From Dactylorhiza incarnata (lineage: Eukaryota > Streptophyta > Magnoliopsida > Asparagales > Orchidaceae), in contig JAWHQI010000328.1 in assembly GCA_033032865.1 (NCBI GenBank), positions 1,860,001 to 1,924,000 of the forward strand: a stretch of 64,000 bases of DNA, in the 5' to 3' direction. The position numbers were made by a program, and so were the translations under genes. The notes under the pieces are model-generated. The model did no database searches. It was given only the letters and a program-made list of their open reading frames with translations, and was not told where the DNA came from. Shown here one piece after another: positions 33,159-43,202 of the stretch (the first letter of the stretch is position 1; each line of letters starts with the position of its first letter).

Positions 33159-33186
33159 GGGGTGGAAGGATAAAAACCATCACCCC
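33159..33186 (+). other. A1 3'-UTR stem-loop 3
   Basis: GGGGTG / CACCCC stem with an AGGATAAAAA-containing loop, matching the N2 loop consensus. Confidence 0.5.
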
Positions 33187-33550
33187 AAAGCTTTTTACCC
33201 CCTTTCCCTTAGCCAATTTATTGTTTATAATTTTAATTCAAAAAATCATTTGAGAGCATAATTAGTAACTTGTATTTTTCCTTCACCTTTCTTTAAACAA
33301 AGGTTCTTATAATTTTGATCTAATCTCATTTACTAATGATTGCAATTTTTCTTTCTATTTGGTTAATTAAGAAGTCTTTTGGCTAAGACAATTCTTTCTA
33401 CTTAATCATTTGCATAATTTAGAACTTAGCTCTTATTACTCCAAATTTTAATTTTTCTGTCTCTTATGATTAAATAAAACGATATCCAAAAATTAGAACT
33501 TATGTTAATCCCGTATGGATCTCTCTTACTTTTTCTCTGGAATAGCAAAA

Positions 33551-33569
33551 GCTTAAGTATGGGGGTATT
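33551..33569 (+). other. A1 polypurine tract
   Basis: GCTTAAGTATGGGGGTATT abuts the 3' LTR and is identical in core to the N2 PPT. Confidence 0.75.
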
Positions 33570-35776
33570 TAATGAGTAGTAAAATATACGTTTTTTTAGT
33601 ATAGTTATTAGTATAGTTTTAATTAATATTATGAATTTTTCTATGTAAATTAATGAATTAATAACTTGTTTTTATTATTTCCTTACTAACTTAGTTTTAT
33701 TTTTGTTTTTGCAGAATTTGATAATTTTTCTCATGTCACGCCCCTCGGTCACGCCCGTGACCAAGGGCGTGTAAATCTAAAGAGCAATCTCGACGGTCCC
33801 GGCCAAATCTGGAACAAATCCTGACGAATTGACAGAGTTACGCCCGTGACATTTTGGGCCACACCCGTGTATGCCTGGTCTAGACGAATAGACCGCGCGA
33901 TCCAGCCGAATCGGGCTGATTTCTCGATGAATCATGTCACGCCCGTGTTCGATGAGTCATGCACATGTTCTAGTAAGTCACGCCCCAAAGACACGCCTCT
34001 AATGCTGCTGACGTCTGCCGCCCATAGTCACGCTCGTGACACTTTATGTCACGCCTGTGACACTACTGGTCAGGCCCATGTGCAGCCATTTTTGACGGCG
34101 GATCCTTCCTGAAGACGGCTGCCCCATAATTCACGCCCTCGGTCACGACCGTGACATCCAAGTCACGCCCGTGACCAAGGGCGTGTAAAAATAAAATTTT
34201 GCCTATAAATAGAGGGGGTCGGCTGAAGCTTATTTCATCCAGAATTTTATCTGTTAACTAGTTTTCTGGAGTAGTTTAGGACTTGTATGTGAGTTATTTC
34301 CTACATTTCTAGTTAGCTACTTTCTCTTTCCTAGTCTTGTTGTAATCTTCATTTTGGTAATAAAATAGTTTGTTTTCTTATCTCGACATTGTCTTTTAAT
34401 GTTTACAAGTAGTCATTGAGTGATGTTTTCCAAACCCTATTTTGGGTTCTGAGTGTGTAACACTCTTTTCAGTTTTAATTTTAAGTCTTTAAATTATTAT
34501 ATAAATGTTCTATACCACCCCCGTCCCAGATGAGAGGCTAATTTTCTTTAGCGCTTGATTAAGACGGTTGGGACGGATATTATTTCTACACTTTTATAAG
34601 TATTTCATTTCTATACCACCCTGTCCCGGATGAGAGGCTAATTTTCTTTAGCGCTTGATTAAGACGGTTGTGACGGGTACTATTTCTGTTTTTATATAAG
34701 TCTTTTAATCTTTCTTTCACGCTTATATTCGTTTAAATTATTAACATGTATTTTCTAATTATTAATGCCGTCTCCAATCCAATGAGTGGCTAATTTCCTT
34801 TAGCGCACGATGTCGAAGAGCATTGGAACAAATAAATGATTGTTTAAAAGATAAAACATCTCTTTCTAGAATAATTAACGAGCTTAAGGTTTACCCGAGA
34901 AAAACGTTGAGTTGAACCATATAATCGATATGTGGTTTTCATTTCTGTTTCCGTACACTAGTTAGCCGAGAGGCTCGTGCGTACGGACTGATCGCTCACG
35001 GGAAAAGAAAAGTGCACTCTACCCTTAAGAGAGGATGAGGTAAGTCTCCCGAATTGGAAATAAAAACCCAATAGCGGGGTTCACAACATAAAGCGAGTAT
35101 TAAGGAGATTCGATTAAAGAACGAGAGTTCGGTCAAATATTCGTAATCTCAGGTGGGCGTACCCTCGAGAGAGGTGCATTCATACTTATGGAACCTCCAC
35201 GGCCAAGCCGTTTTATTATTTTAAAAAGTCATATCTTTTACTTCTAAAAAAGACTACTTTCGTCTTAAGGTAATTCGACATCAGACGCTATCTTCATCAT
35301 CATTTAGAACTCTAGTTATACGCTTTTTATCGTTCTTTATAAATCAACTCAAAATATTACTCCAATAAAATAATAGTTTATTCCTTAAAAGTAGAGGTAA
35401 TCAACAAGATCCGTGGAAATATATGACATCGATATTTTCTAAAACAAAATATCATGTATTACACGCGATAAGGTATACTCGCCTTTATCAAATGATTAGT
35501 TTGGATTATAATTAAACAAAAGCTTTTCAAATCCAAAACTTGCAAAACTCTCATTTGCTATTAAAAAAAATCAATAGAATTCGGCGTCGTAGTCAGGGCG
35601 TAATTGTCAATACTTCGAAAGAAGAAAAAGACCGTTACTTCTATCTTTTGATAGGATAACGATTAGTTTCTCAATGTAGGAGTACTTGCGAAACTCTTCA
35701 AAAACACCCGCCTAATTCTAATCTCGTCATATAAAAGTTGCGCAAACTAAAAGAAGTTCTCCAAAATTAATCACCA
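33570..35776 (+). repeat. A1 3' LTR
   Basis: A 2207-bp partner of 6765-8929. The first bases read TAATGAG rather than TGATGAG. Its inverted-repeat array is at 33737-34187 and its TATA box at 34204-34211. Followed by TSD AGAGG. Confidence 0.92.
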
Positions 35777-35781
35777 AGAGG

Positions 35782-37260
35782 CAAGGGGAAGATGGGAGGA
35801 GCCTTCCCGGCTTGAGGCGGCGGAAGAAGTAGTCGAGATGGAGGTCACCACCCAGGAGGGGAAAGTAAAGAAGGTGAGGGTCAGCGGGGGCCTTGGCCCA
35901 GAGGACAGGAGGAAGGTGATGGAGTGCATCCAAAGGAGCGTGGACATCTTCGCATGGAGTGCGACAGACATGTCGGGCATTGATGCGGATGTGTCCTGCC
36001 ACCGAATCAACCTCGAGCCAGGGACCCGTCCCATCCGGCAAAAGAGGAGGTCGATTGCCGATAAGCTGGAGGAGCCGATCCGAGAGGAAGTGGAGAAGCT
36101 CCTCAAAGCAGATTTTGTCTCGGAGATCTAGTATCCAGGCTGGGTCTCCAATGTCGTAATGGTAAAGAAATGCGATGGCCGCTGGAGAATGTGTATTGAC
36201 TTTTCACTTTTAAACAAAGTATGTCCTAAGGATTGTTATCCCTTGCCTCGGATCGACGCGCTGGTTGACCCAGCCGTCAGTTTTTCTGTAATGAGTTTTT
36301 AGATGCTTTTTTAAGTTATCATCAGATCAGGATGCACCCGCCAGACGTCAATGATGTCTCCTTCATCACGAGGGAAGGGTGATGCTGCTATAAGATGATG
36401 TCATTTGGGATAAAAAATGCAGGGGCAACGTACCAGAGGATGATGGACCGAGTCTTCAGGGAACAAAGGGGGAGGAACTTGGAGGTATACGTAGTTTACC
36501 TCATAGTGAAGAGCAGGGATATGAGCTCCCACCTCAAGGACCTCGAAGAGACCTTTGCCACCCTGCGAATGTTCAAGATGAGGTTGAACCCTTCAAAATG
36601 TATCTTCGGAGCCAGCAAGGGCAAATTTTCTGGGTCACCTCCTTACCCCCGTCGGGGAAAAGCCTAACCCGGACAAAGTCAAAGCTATAATGGAGTTGGG
36701 ATCGCCAAGAAATGCTAAGGAAGTCCAGCGGCTGACATGAAAGCTCGCAGGATTGAGTAGGTTTCTCTCCCGGGATGGAGAGAAATGCTCCCACTTCTTC
36801 AAGGTATTGCGAGGCAATCAAAAGTTCGCGAAGGAGTGCGAGGAGGCCTTACAGGCCCTGAAGAATCAGCTCACTAGGGATCCACTGCTCCATGGTCCTA
36901 AGGAAAGAGAGGGCCTGGCATTGTACCTCGGGGTTGGGGCTAAAGCCGTGAGCTCCATCTTGGTCCGGGAAGAGCGTAAGAGGAAGATACCCATCTACTA
37001 CGTAAGCAGGGTTCTGAAGAAGGCGGAGCTCCGATACCCAATTTTAGAAAAGCTGGCCTTCGCTCTGGTCATCTCGGCCAGGAAGCTCAGACCGTACTTT
37101 CAGGCGCATTCAGTCCAAGTGGTGACTAACCACCCCCTTCACAAAATATTTGAGGGGGTAGAATATTCAGGGAGGCTCGCAAAGTGGTAGGTGGAGTTGA
37201 GTGAATTTGTCATCACATTCGTCCCTCGGCTATCGATGAAGGCTCAAGTAGTGGCAAATT
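35782..37260 (+). pseudogene. H reverse transcriptase and RNase H, catalytically dead
   Basis: Begins with the Tat-type linker (DIFAWSATDMSGID, PIRQKRRS). The TAG at 36129-36131 is followed by YPGWVSNVVMVKK and RWRMCIDFSLLNK, then a frameshift near 36290. The catalytic box reads YVVY (36488-36499) where YVDD is required, so both Asp are lost. RNase H follows (about 36750-37260) with YYVSRVLKKAELRYPILEK. More frameshifts lie near 36640 and 36740. The RT step would not work even if the stops were ignored. Confidence 0.85.
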
Positions 37261-37725
37261 TCATGGCAGACTATGTAGTTGAGATGAAAGAGGAGCAAAC
37301 CCTTCGCCATGTCTCCTGGAAGCTGCTGGTGGACGGGGCCTCATAAAGGAACTCTCCAGGAGGCGGAGTGGTATTAGAAAGCCCCCCACAGAATGAAAAT
37401 AGAGCAGGCAATAGTGATACACTTTCCGGTCACCAACAACTAGGCAGAGTATGAAGCAGTGATCGCCGACCTGCGTCTGGCCCAGGATTTGGGGGTTCAC
37501 GATGTGGAGGTCCTCACTGATTCGATGGTAATATCCTCTAGGTCAAAGTCGAATCTGAGGCAAGGGAGCCCACACTAATGAGGTATCTGGCCAAAGTAAG
37601 GGGCCTCATTGGAATGTTCAAAACCTTCTCCATCAGGCATGCACCAAGAGAAGAGAGTGCCCCAGCGGATCGGCTAGCCAAGTCCAGTCTTTGGGCGGGA
37701 GGAACCCTGATGGATCTGTTCTATC
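37261..37725 (+). pseudogene. H second RNase H-like domain (archaeal type)
   Basis: WKLLVDGAS, then a stop, then EAVIADLRLAQDLGV and EVLTDSMVI, then LMRYLAKVRGLI and FSIRHAPREESAPADRLAKSS. This order (Asp-Gly strand, A-L-LAQ helix, D-S strand, terminal AD-LA) is that of the archaeal-type RNase H known from Tat-clade elements. Stops and a frameshift near 37345-37560 break it. Confidence 0.72.
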
Positions 37726-38092
37726 CATCGATTGAGGAAGGGGAACTCAAGGATATAGAGCGGCAACCCTCATGGAAGGATCCCTTTGTGACCTTCCTGG
37801 CAACGGGTAGATTCCCGGAGAAGGTTACAGATCAAAGGCGCTTTAGGTACAAGTCTTCCTACTATATGCTTCACGAGGGGGACATGTATCGGAGGACCCT
37901 CTCGGGACTCTTGGCATGATGCATATCCGAGGAGGAAGTCCCAAGGGTCCTAGAGGAGGTTCACTCCGGCGAATGTGGTAGTCATTCAGGGAGTAGGACA
38001 CTGGAGGCAAGGATAATGAGGCAGGGGTACTTCTGGACGACCCTGAGCAAGGACGCAACGGAGTTCGCCAAGAGATGCCAGAAATGCCAGCT
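37726..38092 (+). pseudogene. H integrase N-terminal region
   Basis: WKDPFVTFLATG and the zinc-binding segment VHSGECGSHSG...CQKCQ, with a stop at 37917-37919. Cut at the C2 target CAGCT (38088-38092); the core resumes at 45940 in the same reading frame. Confidence 0.8.
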
Positions 38093-38239
38093 TATTAGGA
38101 ACAGTGGCCTGCAATGTTCCTGATTTGAAGAAGTGCTCAGCTCAATGATAAATGCAAGTTGTATTTAACATTCCATCCAGTTTATGCTTGCAGAGATTGA
38201 CAACACATCATGTACCTTAGTTATTTAACTAAGTACCAT

Positions 38240-38760
38240 ATCGTCGAGAAGGATAAGAGACATCAAATCAAGGGGGAGCTACAAGCTTTATGTACTCAGG
38301 GAGTTCAGCAAAGATAACTTATAATCTCGGGAAGTTACAGAAATGTCGTCGAGAGGAATAGTAGTTATCGTCGACAAAGAATGCTTGTCGCTGAATTATG
38401 AGCAAAGCGACCGCTGAGATTTGGCGTGTTGGTCGAGCGCAGAAGGAAGATCGTCGAGCTCAGAAGGAAGATTGATGACCGCTGAGATTTCGCGTGTTCG
38501 TCGAGCGCAGAAGCAAGATCGTCGAACTCGGAAGGAAGATCGTCGACCGCTGAGACTCGGGAAGATCAACGAACAAAGGATGGCATGTTCGTCGATCGCA
38601 GAATGCTGTTCGTCGAACGCAGAGAAGACGTAGTATCATCGACTTCACCAAAGTGGCCGTGTCGTCGAGAAAGAACAAACATCATCGTAAAGAACGCATG
38701 TCATCGAGAGAACAATATGATCACGACGACATGATGCAAGAAAGAAGATCGCGACGACAT
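38240..38760 (+). repeat. C2 U3 array of TCGTCGA/TCGACGA motifs
   Basis: More than a dozen copies of GTCGTCGAG, ATCGTCGAC and related words, on both strands, ending about 200 bp before the TATA box. Repeated at about 44375-44890. Confidence 0.8.
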
Positions 38761-38939
38761 AGTCAGAGATAGCTTGTCGTTGTAATGATGCAAATATCTT
38801 CAAGATAGAATTCAAATCTTACGGATGTGCTGTCAGCAATTAATGCCGCCGCCTGATTGTCCAATCAGTGCATGCTTTGATAGATGGGGGTCTGACAATA
38901 AAGGAAACTGTATGTGACCGTTATACGGCTTGTCCATCT

Positions 38940-38947
38940 TATAAAAG
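38940..38947 (+). promoter_or_regulatory. TATA box in C2 5' LTR
   Basis: TATAAAAG in CTTATAAAAGGG. The 3' LTR equivalent is at 45081-45088. Confidence 0.65.
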
Positions 38948-39289
38948 GGAACAGTGTTGCCCTAGAAAAAGAAGAAGCTTGCTGTGCAAGAAAAAGAAAG
39001 AGAAAAAGAATCCCGCCGCTCTTCAATAGAACATATATTCAGCGGAGAAGAAAGAGAACAAGATTCAAGCATTCTCAAAAGAATCAGTCATCTTCATTGA
39101 CTGAGAAGTCGTCGTTCAACATTAGGCAAAAAGAAGAGATTGAAGAAGAACTGCGCTGTCAAAGATCTGAATCGGAAGAATCTTCTTCAATCATAAGGAG
39201 CCAATCTTCAACAGGATAAAGTTGCCGATCTTCATCCGGCAGAAGTAACAGTCTCTTTACTGTATTTTTTTGTAAGGCTTTCGGGACAA

Positions 39290-39540
39290 TTTGTCTAGCT
39301 TGAGGGCTGGAGAGCTGTGAGGCTTGAGGGCCAGGGTAGTGCACTTGCGGGTGTGATTTATCGAGCTTGAGGGCTCGGGGGCAGTTGGGGCTTGCGGGCC
39401 TAGGCTGTTGGGACTTGCGGGTCCGTGTTGTAGGGCATGAGGGCCTGAGTGTCGAGCTTGCGGGCTCGGGGGCAATAGGGGCTTGCGGGACTAGGCTATT
39501 GGGACTTGCGGGTCCGTGTTGTAAGGCTTGAGGGCCTGAA
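39290..39540 (+). repeat. C2 LTR minisatellite (CTTGCGGGC/CTTGAGGGC)
   Basis: Short words such as GGGCTTGCGGG, GACTTGCGGGTCCGTGTTGT and GCTTGAGGGCC alternate in an imperfect tandem array with a period near 110 bp. The same block is at 45415-45680. Confidence 0.75.
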
Positions 39541-39785
39541 GCTTTTGGCGGCGTTTGCCGAGCCTAGCACACTGCTAGGTAGGCGCAAAGGGAGAGAGGA
39601 CAACTCAAGACACCTGGTCTTGAGGAACCTCTATAGATCGTTGTGTGTTTTCTGTGTTTTGCTCTTTATTTTATAGATCCATTAATCAGAAACCTACAAC
39701 ATCATAAAGGGGAAGAAATAAATTTGAAAAACCTATTCACCCCACCCCTCTAGGTGATAAAGTAGACACCCCCATAAACAACAAG

Positions 39786-39797
39786 TGGTATCAGAGC
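39786..39797 (+). other. C2 primer-binding site
   Basis: TGGTATCAGAGC two bases after the LTR, complementary to initiator tRNA-Met. Confidence 0.88.
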
Positions 39798-39864
39798 GAG
39801 GTTGTTCAAAGAAAAGCTTAACAGCTTGAACAGATCTGCCAGCGGGTGTCTAAGGATCATTAGT

Positions 39865-41238
39865 ATGGAGTCAAGAATAGCCATGTGTTGTAGAGAAAAT
39901 TTTCCCCTGTGGAAAGTTAGAGCCAGAATATACATGGAAGCTTTGGATCCCAGGATGTTTCAAGTCACTCAAGAAGGGCCATATGCTCCCAAGACCACAT
40001 CCAAGACAATGACAGGGGATGTGATCATTCTAGACAAGAAAGCCAGAGACATCATAGCTGATGCAATTGATAGTAACACTTTCCATCAAATTACTCGCTG
40101 CACTACAACCAAGGAAATGTGGGAGTCACTGGCAATCCTCATGGAAGGATCACCAGGAGTAAAAGACATTGTCACAGAGAAGAGGAAGAATAAAACCCCG
40201 AGCGATAGTGAATCAAGCAATTCAGATGCAGGGGAGGAAGCTCAGTTTGGACTAACTGTCCTATCTGAATCAGAGGAAGAAATTCAAGATGAGACAACAC
40301 CAAAACAGCCAGGAATAAGGGCTCCATTATCTAATACTGATTCAGATTCCGAAATAAGTCTCTCAGAAAATTATGAGGATCTTCTAGAAGAACTCAGAAG
40401 GAGTAAGGAATTCTGCAGGAAGCAAGCCGATGAGATCTCAATTCTCCAAACCAGAAACTTCGATCTCTTGGAAAAGGCTGATAGGCTGACTTTGGAGAAC
40501 GCAGATTTCTGTCAGCTCAAAAGAGATTATAATGCTAGCTCAAACATGGACTTGATAACCAAGTTTGGGAAAACTATGAAAGCTCTGGTTGACAGCAGAG
40601 AACTATGCTACTCTCTAACCAAAGAAATTGTACTTCTAAAGAAGGACAGGGATCTGGCTGGACCATCGAAATTCAGGGTCAATCAAGCTAGTGGCATGAA
40701 GAACAAATCCCCTAGAAGAGAAAAGACAGGAGCCAAATCCTCCAAACCAAAGACAACTCCTCCACTGGTTAAATACAACAGTTCCACAGGAGGGAGAAAG
40801 GTGTTACCTGCCACCTCCAGAGTAAATCATGAAAGAAGAATCACAAGTGAACATGAGCTTAGTAAATCCAGGAGGATGAAGGGACCTTTACTAAGAACTG
40901 ACTTTAACAGAAGAAGTGAGAATGGGAAGAATCACACCCCTGACCAATACAACTATGTTTCCTACAGGTACTCCTCCTGCCCACAGAAGAATCATACACC
41001 AACCAACATCAAGAAGATAAGGTACAACAAATTTAACTGTTGGTGCTGTGGTAAGATGGGGCACTTTGCAAGTGCTTGTTGGCACAATCCAATAGCTCCA
41101 AGGGTAACAAATACTAAACCTACAAACAATTTATTTCACAATCATTATGCATATCCGAGGGCAGTGATATCTAGTATGCCCTTCAAAGTTGACAATTTCC
41201 TAGGACCCAAATTTGCTTGGGTTCCTAAGGGCTTGTAA
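39865..41238 (+). CDS. gag: C2 Gag with shortened capsid
   Basis: An open 457-codon frame from the ATG at 39865. The N-terminus (MESRIAMCCRENFPLWKVRA) matches the UBN2-type start of C1 Gag and runs to KEMWESLAILMEGS. It then jumps to the acidic Ser/Glu region, missing about 150 residues present in C1 (the second half of the capsid-like domain). A coiled coil, a Lys-rich region and a CCHC knuckle CWCCGKMGHFASAC (about 41037-41078) follow. The ORF ends at FAWVPKGL, which corresponds to the Gag-protease border in C1, so the deletion of pol starts right here. RNA binding through the knuckle may be kept; particle assembly is doubtful. Confidence 0.82.
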   Translation: MESRIAMCCRENFPLWKVRARIYMEALDPRMFQVTQEGPYAPKTTSKTMTGDVIILDKKARDIIADAIDSNTFHQITRCTTTKEMWESLAILMEGSPGVKDIVTEKRKNKTPSDSESSNSDAGEEAQFGLTVLSESEEEIQDETTPKQPGIRAPLSNTDSDSEISLSENYEDLLEELRRSKEFCRKQADEISILQTRNFDLLEKADRLTLENADFCQLKRDYNASSNMDLITKFGKTMKALVDSRELCYSLTKEIVLLKKDRDLAGPSKFRVNQASGMKNKSPRREKTGAKSSKPKTTPPLVKYNSSTGGRKVLPATSRVNHERRITSEHELSKSRRMKGPLLRTDFNRRSENGKNHTPDQYNYVSYRYSSCPQKNHTPTNIKKIRYNKFNCWCCGKMGHFASACWHNPIAPRVTNTKPTNNLFHNHYAYPRAVISSMPFKVDNFLGPKFAWVPKGL

Positions 41239-41716
41239 TCGTATTTTGCAGGTGATCCAAGTGCCCACCTGAAGCAAATCTGGGCCTTGGACAAAGTAGC
41301 TGTTCTGACCCACAGTCAGAACAGCAAAGTTCATTCATTAACATAATTAGTGCAGGCTATTTCACTAAAAGGGGCCCAAAAGATGAATAGATCTTGGAAT
41401 CTATAATCGTCAATCAAAAAGGTGTAACGATGATACAATGGACGTTAAGACGACAAAGATTCGAGATGGGAGAATGCGTATCCACGGAACATTTCGACGG
41501 AAACATGCGCATCGTCAGAATATAATCAAACTATTAGAATTGGCTCATCAGAGCCGTCCGATCATTATTCTTAAGGTACGCGCATCTTGACCTACCGACA
41601 CTATAAATAGAGTGAATGTTCGAAAATAAAATTACGCTATCATCTGCCCTAAGCCATTCCGTCGAGAAACCCTTGCCTCCATTGACGTATTGCCCTCTCT
41701 CTCTCACTCCGAATCG
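41239..41716 (+). promoter_or_regulatory. C2 spacer with internal TATA box
   Basis: Non-coding spacer where pol should be. CTATAAATAGA with TATAAATA at 41602-41609 lies 115 bp before the ATG at 41717. Upstream are CGTC/CGAC words (41408-41520) of the kind that fill the C2 U3. This parallels the C1 internal promoter. Confidence 0.55.
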
Positions 41717-42982
41717 ATGGCTCCAAAGAAAGAAGAAGTAATCTCAGGTTGTGAACTTCAACGAGGAGGCTTCAATGCCTGCTCCGACGAGATACGATCA
41801 GTGATAGGGCTGCTGGAGACATCTGGCCTGGAATATGTCCTATGCGAACCGTCGGTCCTTCTCCACCGAGAACTAGCCGAGTTCTATGCGGAAGCAAGAC
41901 TTAACCATACTGAATCACAGATAAAGACCAAGGTGGGAGGCAAGAAAGTTAAGATATCTGCGAATAGCCTCGGTATAGCTCTGAATCTGCCAAGGATCGA
42001 AGGGGGAGAGGAAGAAGATGAAATGACCTCCGAAGAAATGTCTGCAAGCTACAAATGGTGCGGGCACACAGGAAAGACCTACGGGTCTATCAAGAGGGCT
42101 GAGTTCAATCAGAAAGGGAAACTACTAGCTGATATTGTCGGCAAAGTATTATTGTGCAAGTCTGGTTCCCACGACCGCATATCCAAAGACATGTTTGCTA
42201 CCATGGCCCGAATAATCCACTCCAAGAAAACAGACCGGAGTGCGTTCCTATTCCAAAAGGTGAAGAACTCCCTGAAATCCCCCTCCTACGGGAGAATATT
42301 ATTCCTTTTCCTTCTAAACATCCAGGGAGATGTATTGCATAAGAAAATGGGAATGCCTCTTCACTACTCCAAGAAATTGGATGCGAACATGTTGGATCGA
42401 TGGGATAGGTCCATCCCCAAACCATCCTCTGAGGTCCAGCCTACTCCGAAGAAGCAGAAGAAACCAGCAGCCCAAATAAACCCCTCCTCCGAAGAAGAGT
42501 CATCAAGCAGCTCTGATGACATGCCACCACCCCTACACCATCCCGCTCCATTGGAAGGTGAACCATCCACCAAACTCCCTATCCTAACCCCTGAACCTGC
42601 TCCCACAAAGGTTCCTAAAAATACTGGAAACCCCATTGAGGTGAGTGAGCCTGCTGAGGGGGAGCCCCAATTCGAGGGCTCAGCCCAAAATGATGAAATG
42701 CTCTTTGAGGATGCTCGAGTTGAGGGGGAGACCCATCTGGGGTACTCTGACCTAGAAGATCAATGGAATATATCCTCTATCCCTGAAGATAGAAGTGTCA
42801 TGCCTGGGCCAACAACAGACATCACTCTCTCCGATTGCCGAGAGTTAGCTGTTGCGAGCAAGATTGTGCCCATAGCTCCAAGTGAGCTCCTGCCAGAAGT
42901 CCCTAAGGGGAAGGCCACAGTTACAACGCATATCAGTGAAGAATCATCTGAAGATGTCAGTAAAGTTGACTCACAGGGATGA
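41717..42982 (+). CDS. C2 large 3' ORF, N-terminal part
   Basis: A 421-codon frame from the ATG at 41717 (upstream codons to 41690 have no ATG). It matches the C1 ORF over its N-terminal 230 residues: MAPK start, RGGF, VGGKKVKISANSLGIALNLP, GKLLADIVGKVLLCKSGSHD, and GRILFLFLLN. A Pro/Ser/Glu-rich acidic linker follows. The frame ends at TGA 42980-42982, and the rest is in another frame from about 43203. No transmembrane or signal sequence is seen. Function unknown. Conservation in an element that lost pol argues that it matters to the element. Confidence 0.75.
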   Translation: MAPKKEEVISGCELQRGGFNACSDEIRSVIGLLETSGLEYVLCEPSVLLHRELAEFYAEARLNHTESQIKTKVGGKKVKISANSLGIALNLPRIEGGEEEDEMTSEEMSASYKWCGHTGKTYGSIKRAEFNQKGKLLADIVGKVLLCKSGSHDRISKDMFATMARIIHSKKTDRSAFLFQKVKNSLKSPSYGRILFLFLLNIQGDVLHKKMGMPLHYSKKLDANMLDRWDRSIPKPSSEVQPTPKKQKKPAAQINPSSEEESSSSSDDMPPPLHHPAPLEGEPSTKLPILTPEPAPTKVPKNTGNPIEVSEPAEGEPQFEGSAQNDEMLFEDARVEGETHLGYSDLEDQWNISSIPEDRSVMPGPTTDITLSDCRELAVASKIVPIAPSELLPEVPKGKATVTTHISEESSEDVSKVDSQG

Positions 42983-43202
42983 GGAGATCAGGAAGTACAA
43001 ATTGTTGAGCCATCTTCCGCTCAGACAGGTTCACTATTCTCGGCATACAACATGATATCAGCTTTACTTAATGCTCAGCGACAACATTTAGAGTAATTTA
43101 TAGTAAAACTGTGGTAGTTTAAGAGAGGAAGTAAAGGGAGAAATTAAGAAGGTAAAGAGCGACATACACGACCTGAACACCCAGTGCGCTCACTTCTATC
43201 AA

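Larger units (their letters stand above)
32106..33569 (+). other. A1 3' non-coding region (no env-like ORF recognised)
   Basis: AT-rich. Landmarks shared with N2: GGGAGGCACCCC (about 32160), GGGGCAATGTTGGGTTTTAA followed by GTATGAGGGTG (about 32330-32362), stem-loops at 32984-33024, 33050-33090 and 33159-33186, and the terminal PPT. The two + strand frames near 32135-32571 are Phe/Leu-rich low complexity and I do not call them genes. Confidence 0.7.
6765..35776 (+). mobile_element. A1: Athila-like Ty3/gypsy element, split by C1
   Basis: LTRs at 6765-8929 and 33570-35776 with TSD AGAGG at 6760-6764 and 35777-35781. After the 5' LTR comes the PBS core GCGCCGTTGCCGGGGA, then gag, protease, RT/RNase H and the integrase zinc finger up to 13415. 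The integrase resumes at 31180 beyond C1. Protease and integrase signatures ([17 protein letters not shown]) and long LTRs fit the Athila clade. No envelope-like ORF is recognisable. Numerous stops and frameshifts make it inactive. Without C1 it is about 11.2 kb. Confidence 0.88.
38093..39783 (+). repeat. C2 5' LTR
   Basis: 1691 bp, starting TATTAGGAAC (TGTTGGGAAC in the partner) and ending CATAAACAACA. It includes the TCGTCGA-rich U3 array, a TATA box and a G-rich minisatellite near 39290-39540. The frames at 38421-39219 are repeat artefacts. Confidence 0.9.

Noticed and set aside
39784..39800. tRNA gene suggested by tRNA-like sequences
   Set aside because: Only 12-20 nt complementary to tRNA 3' ends directly inside LTRs; these are primer-binding sites.
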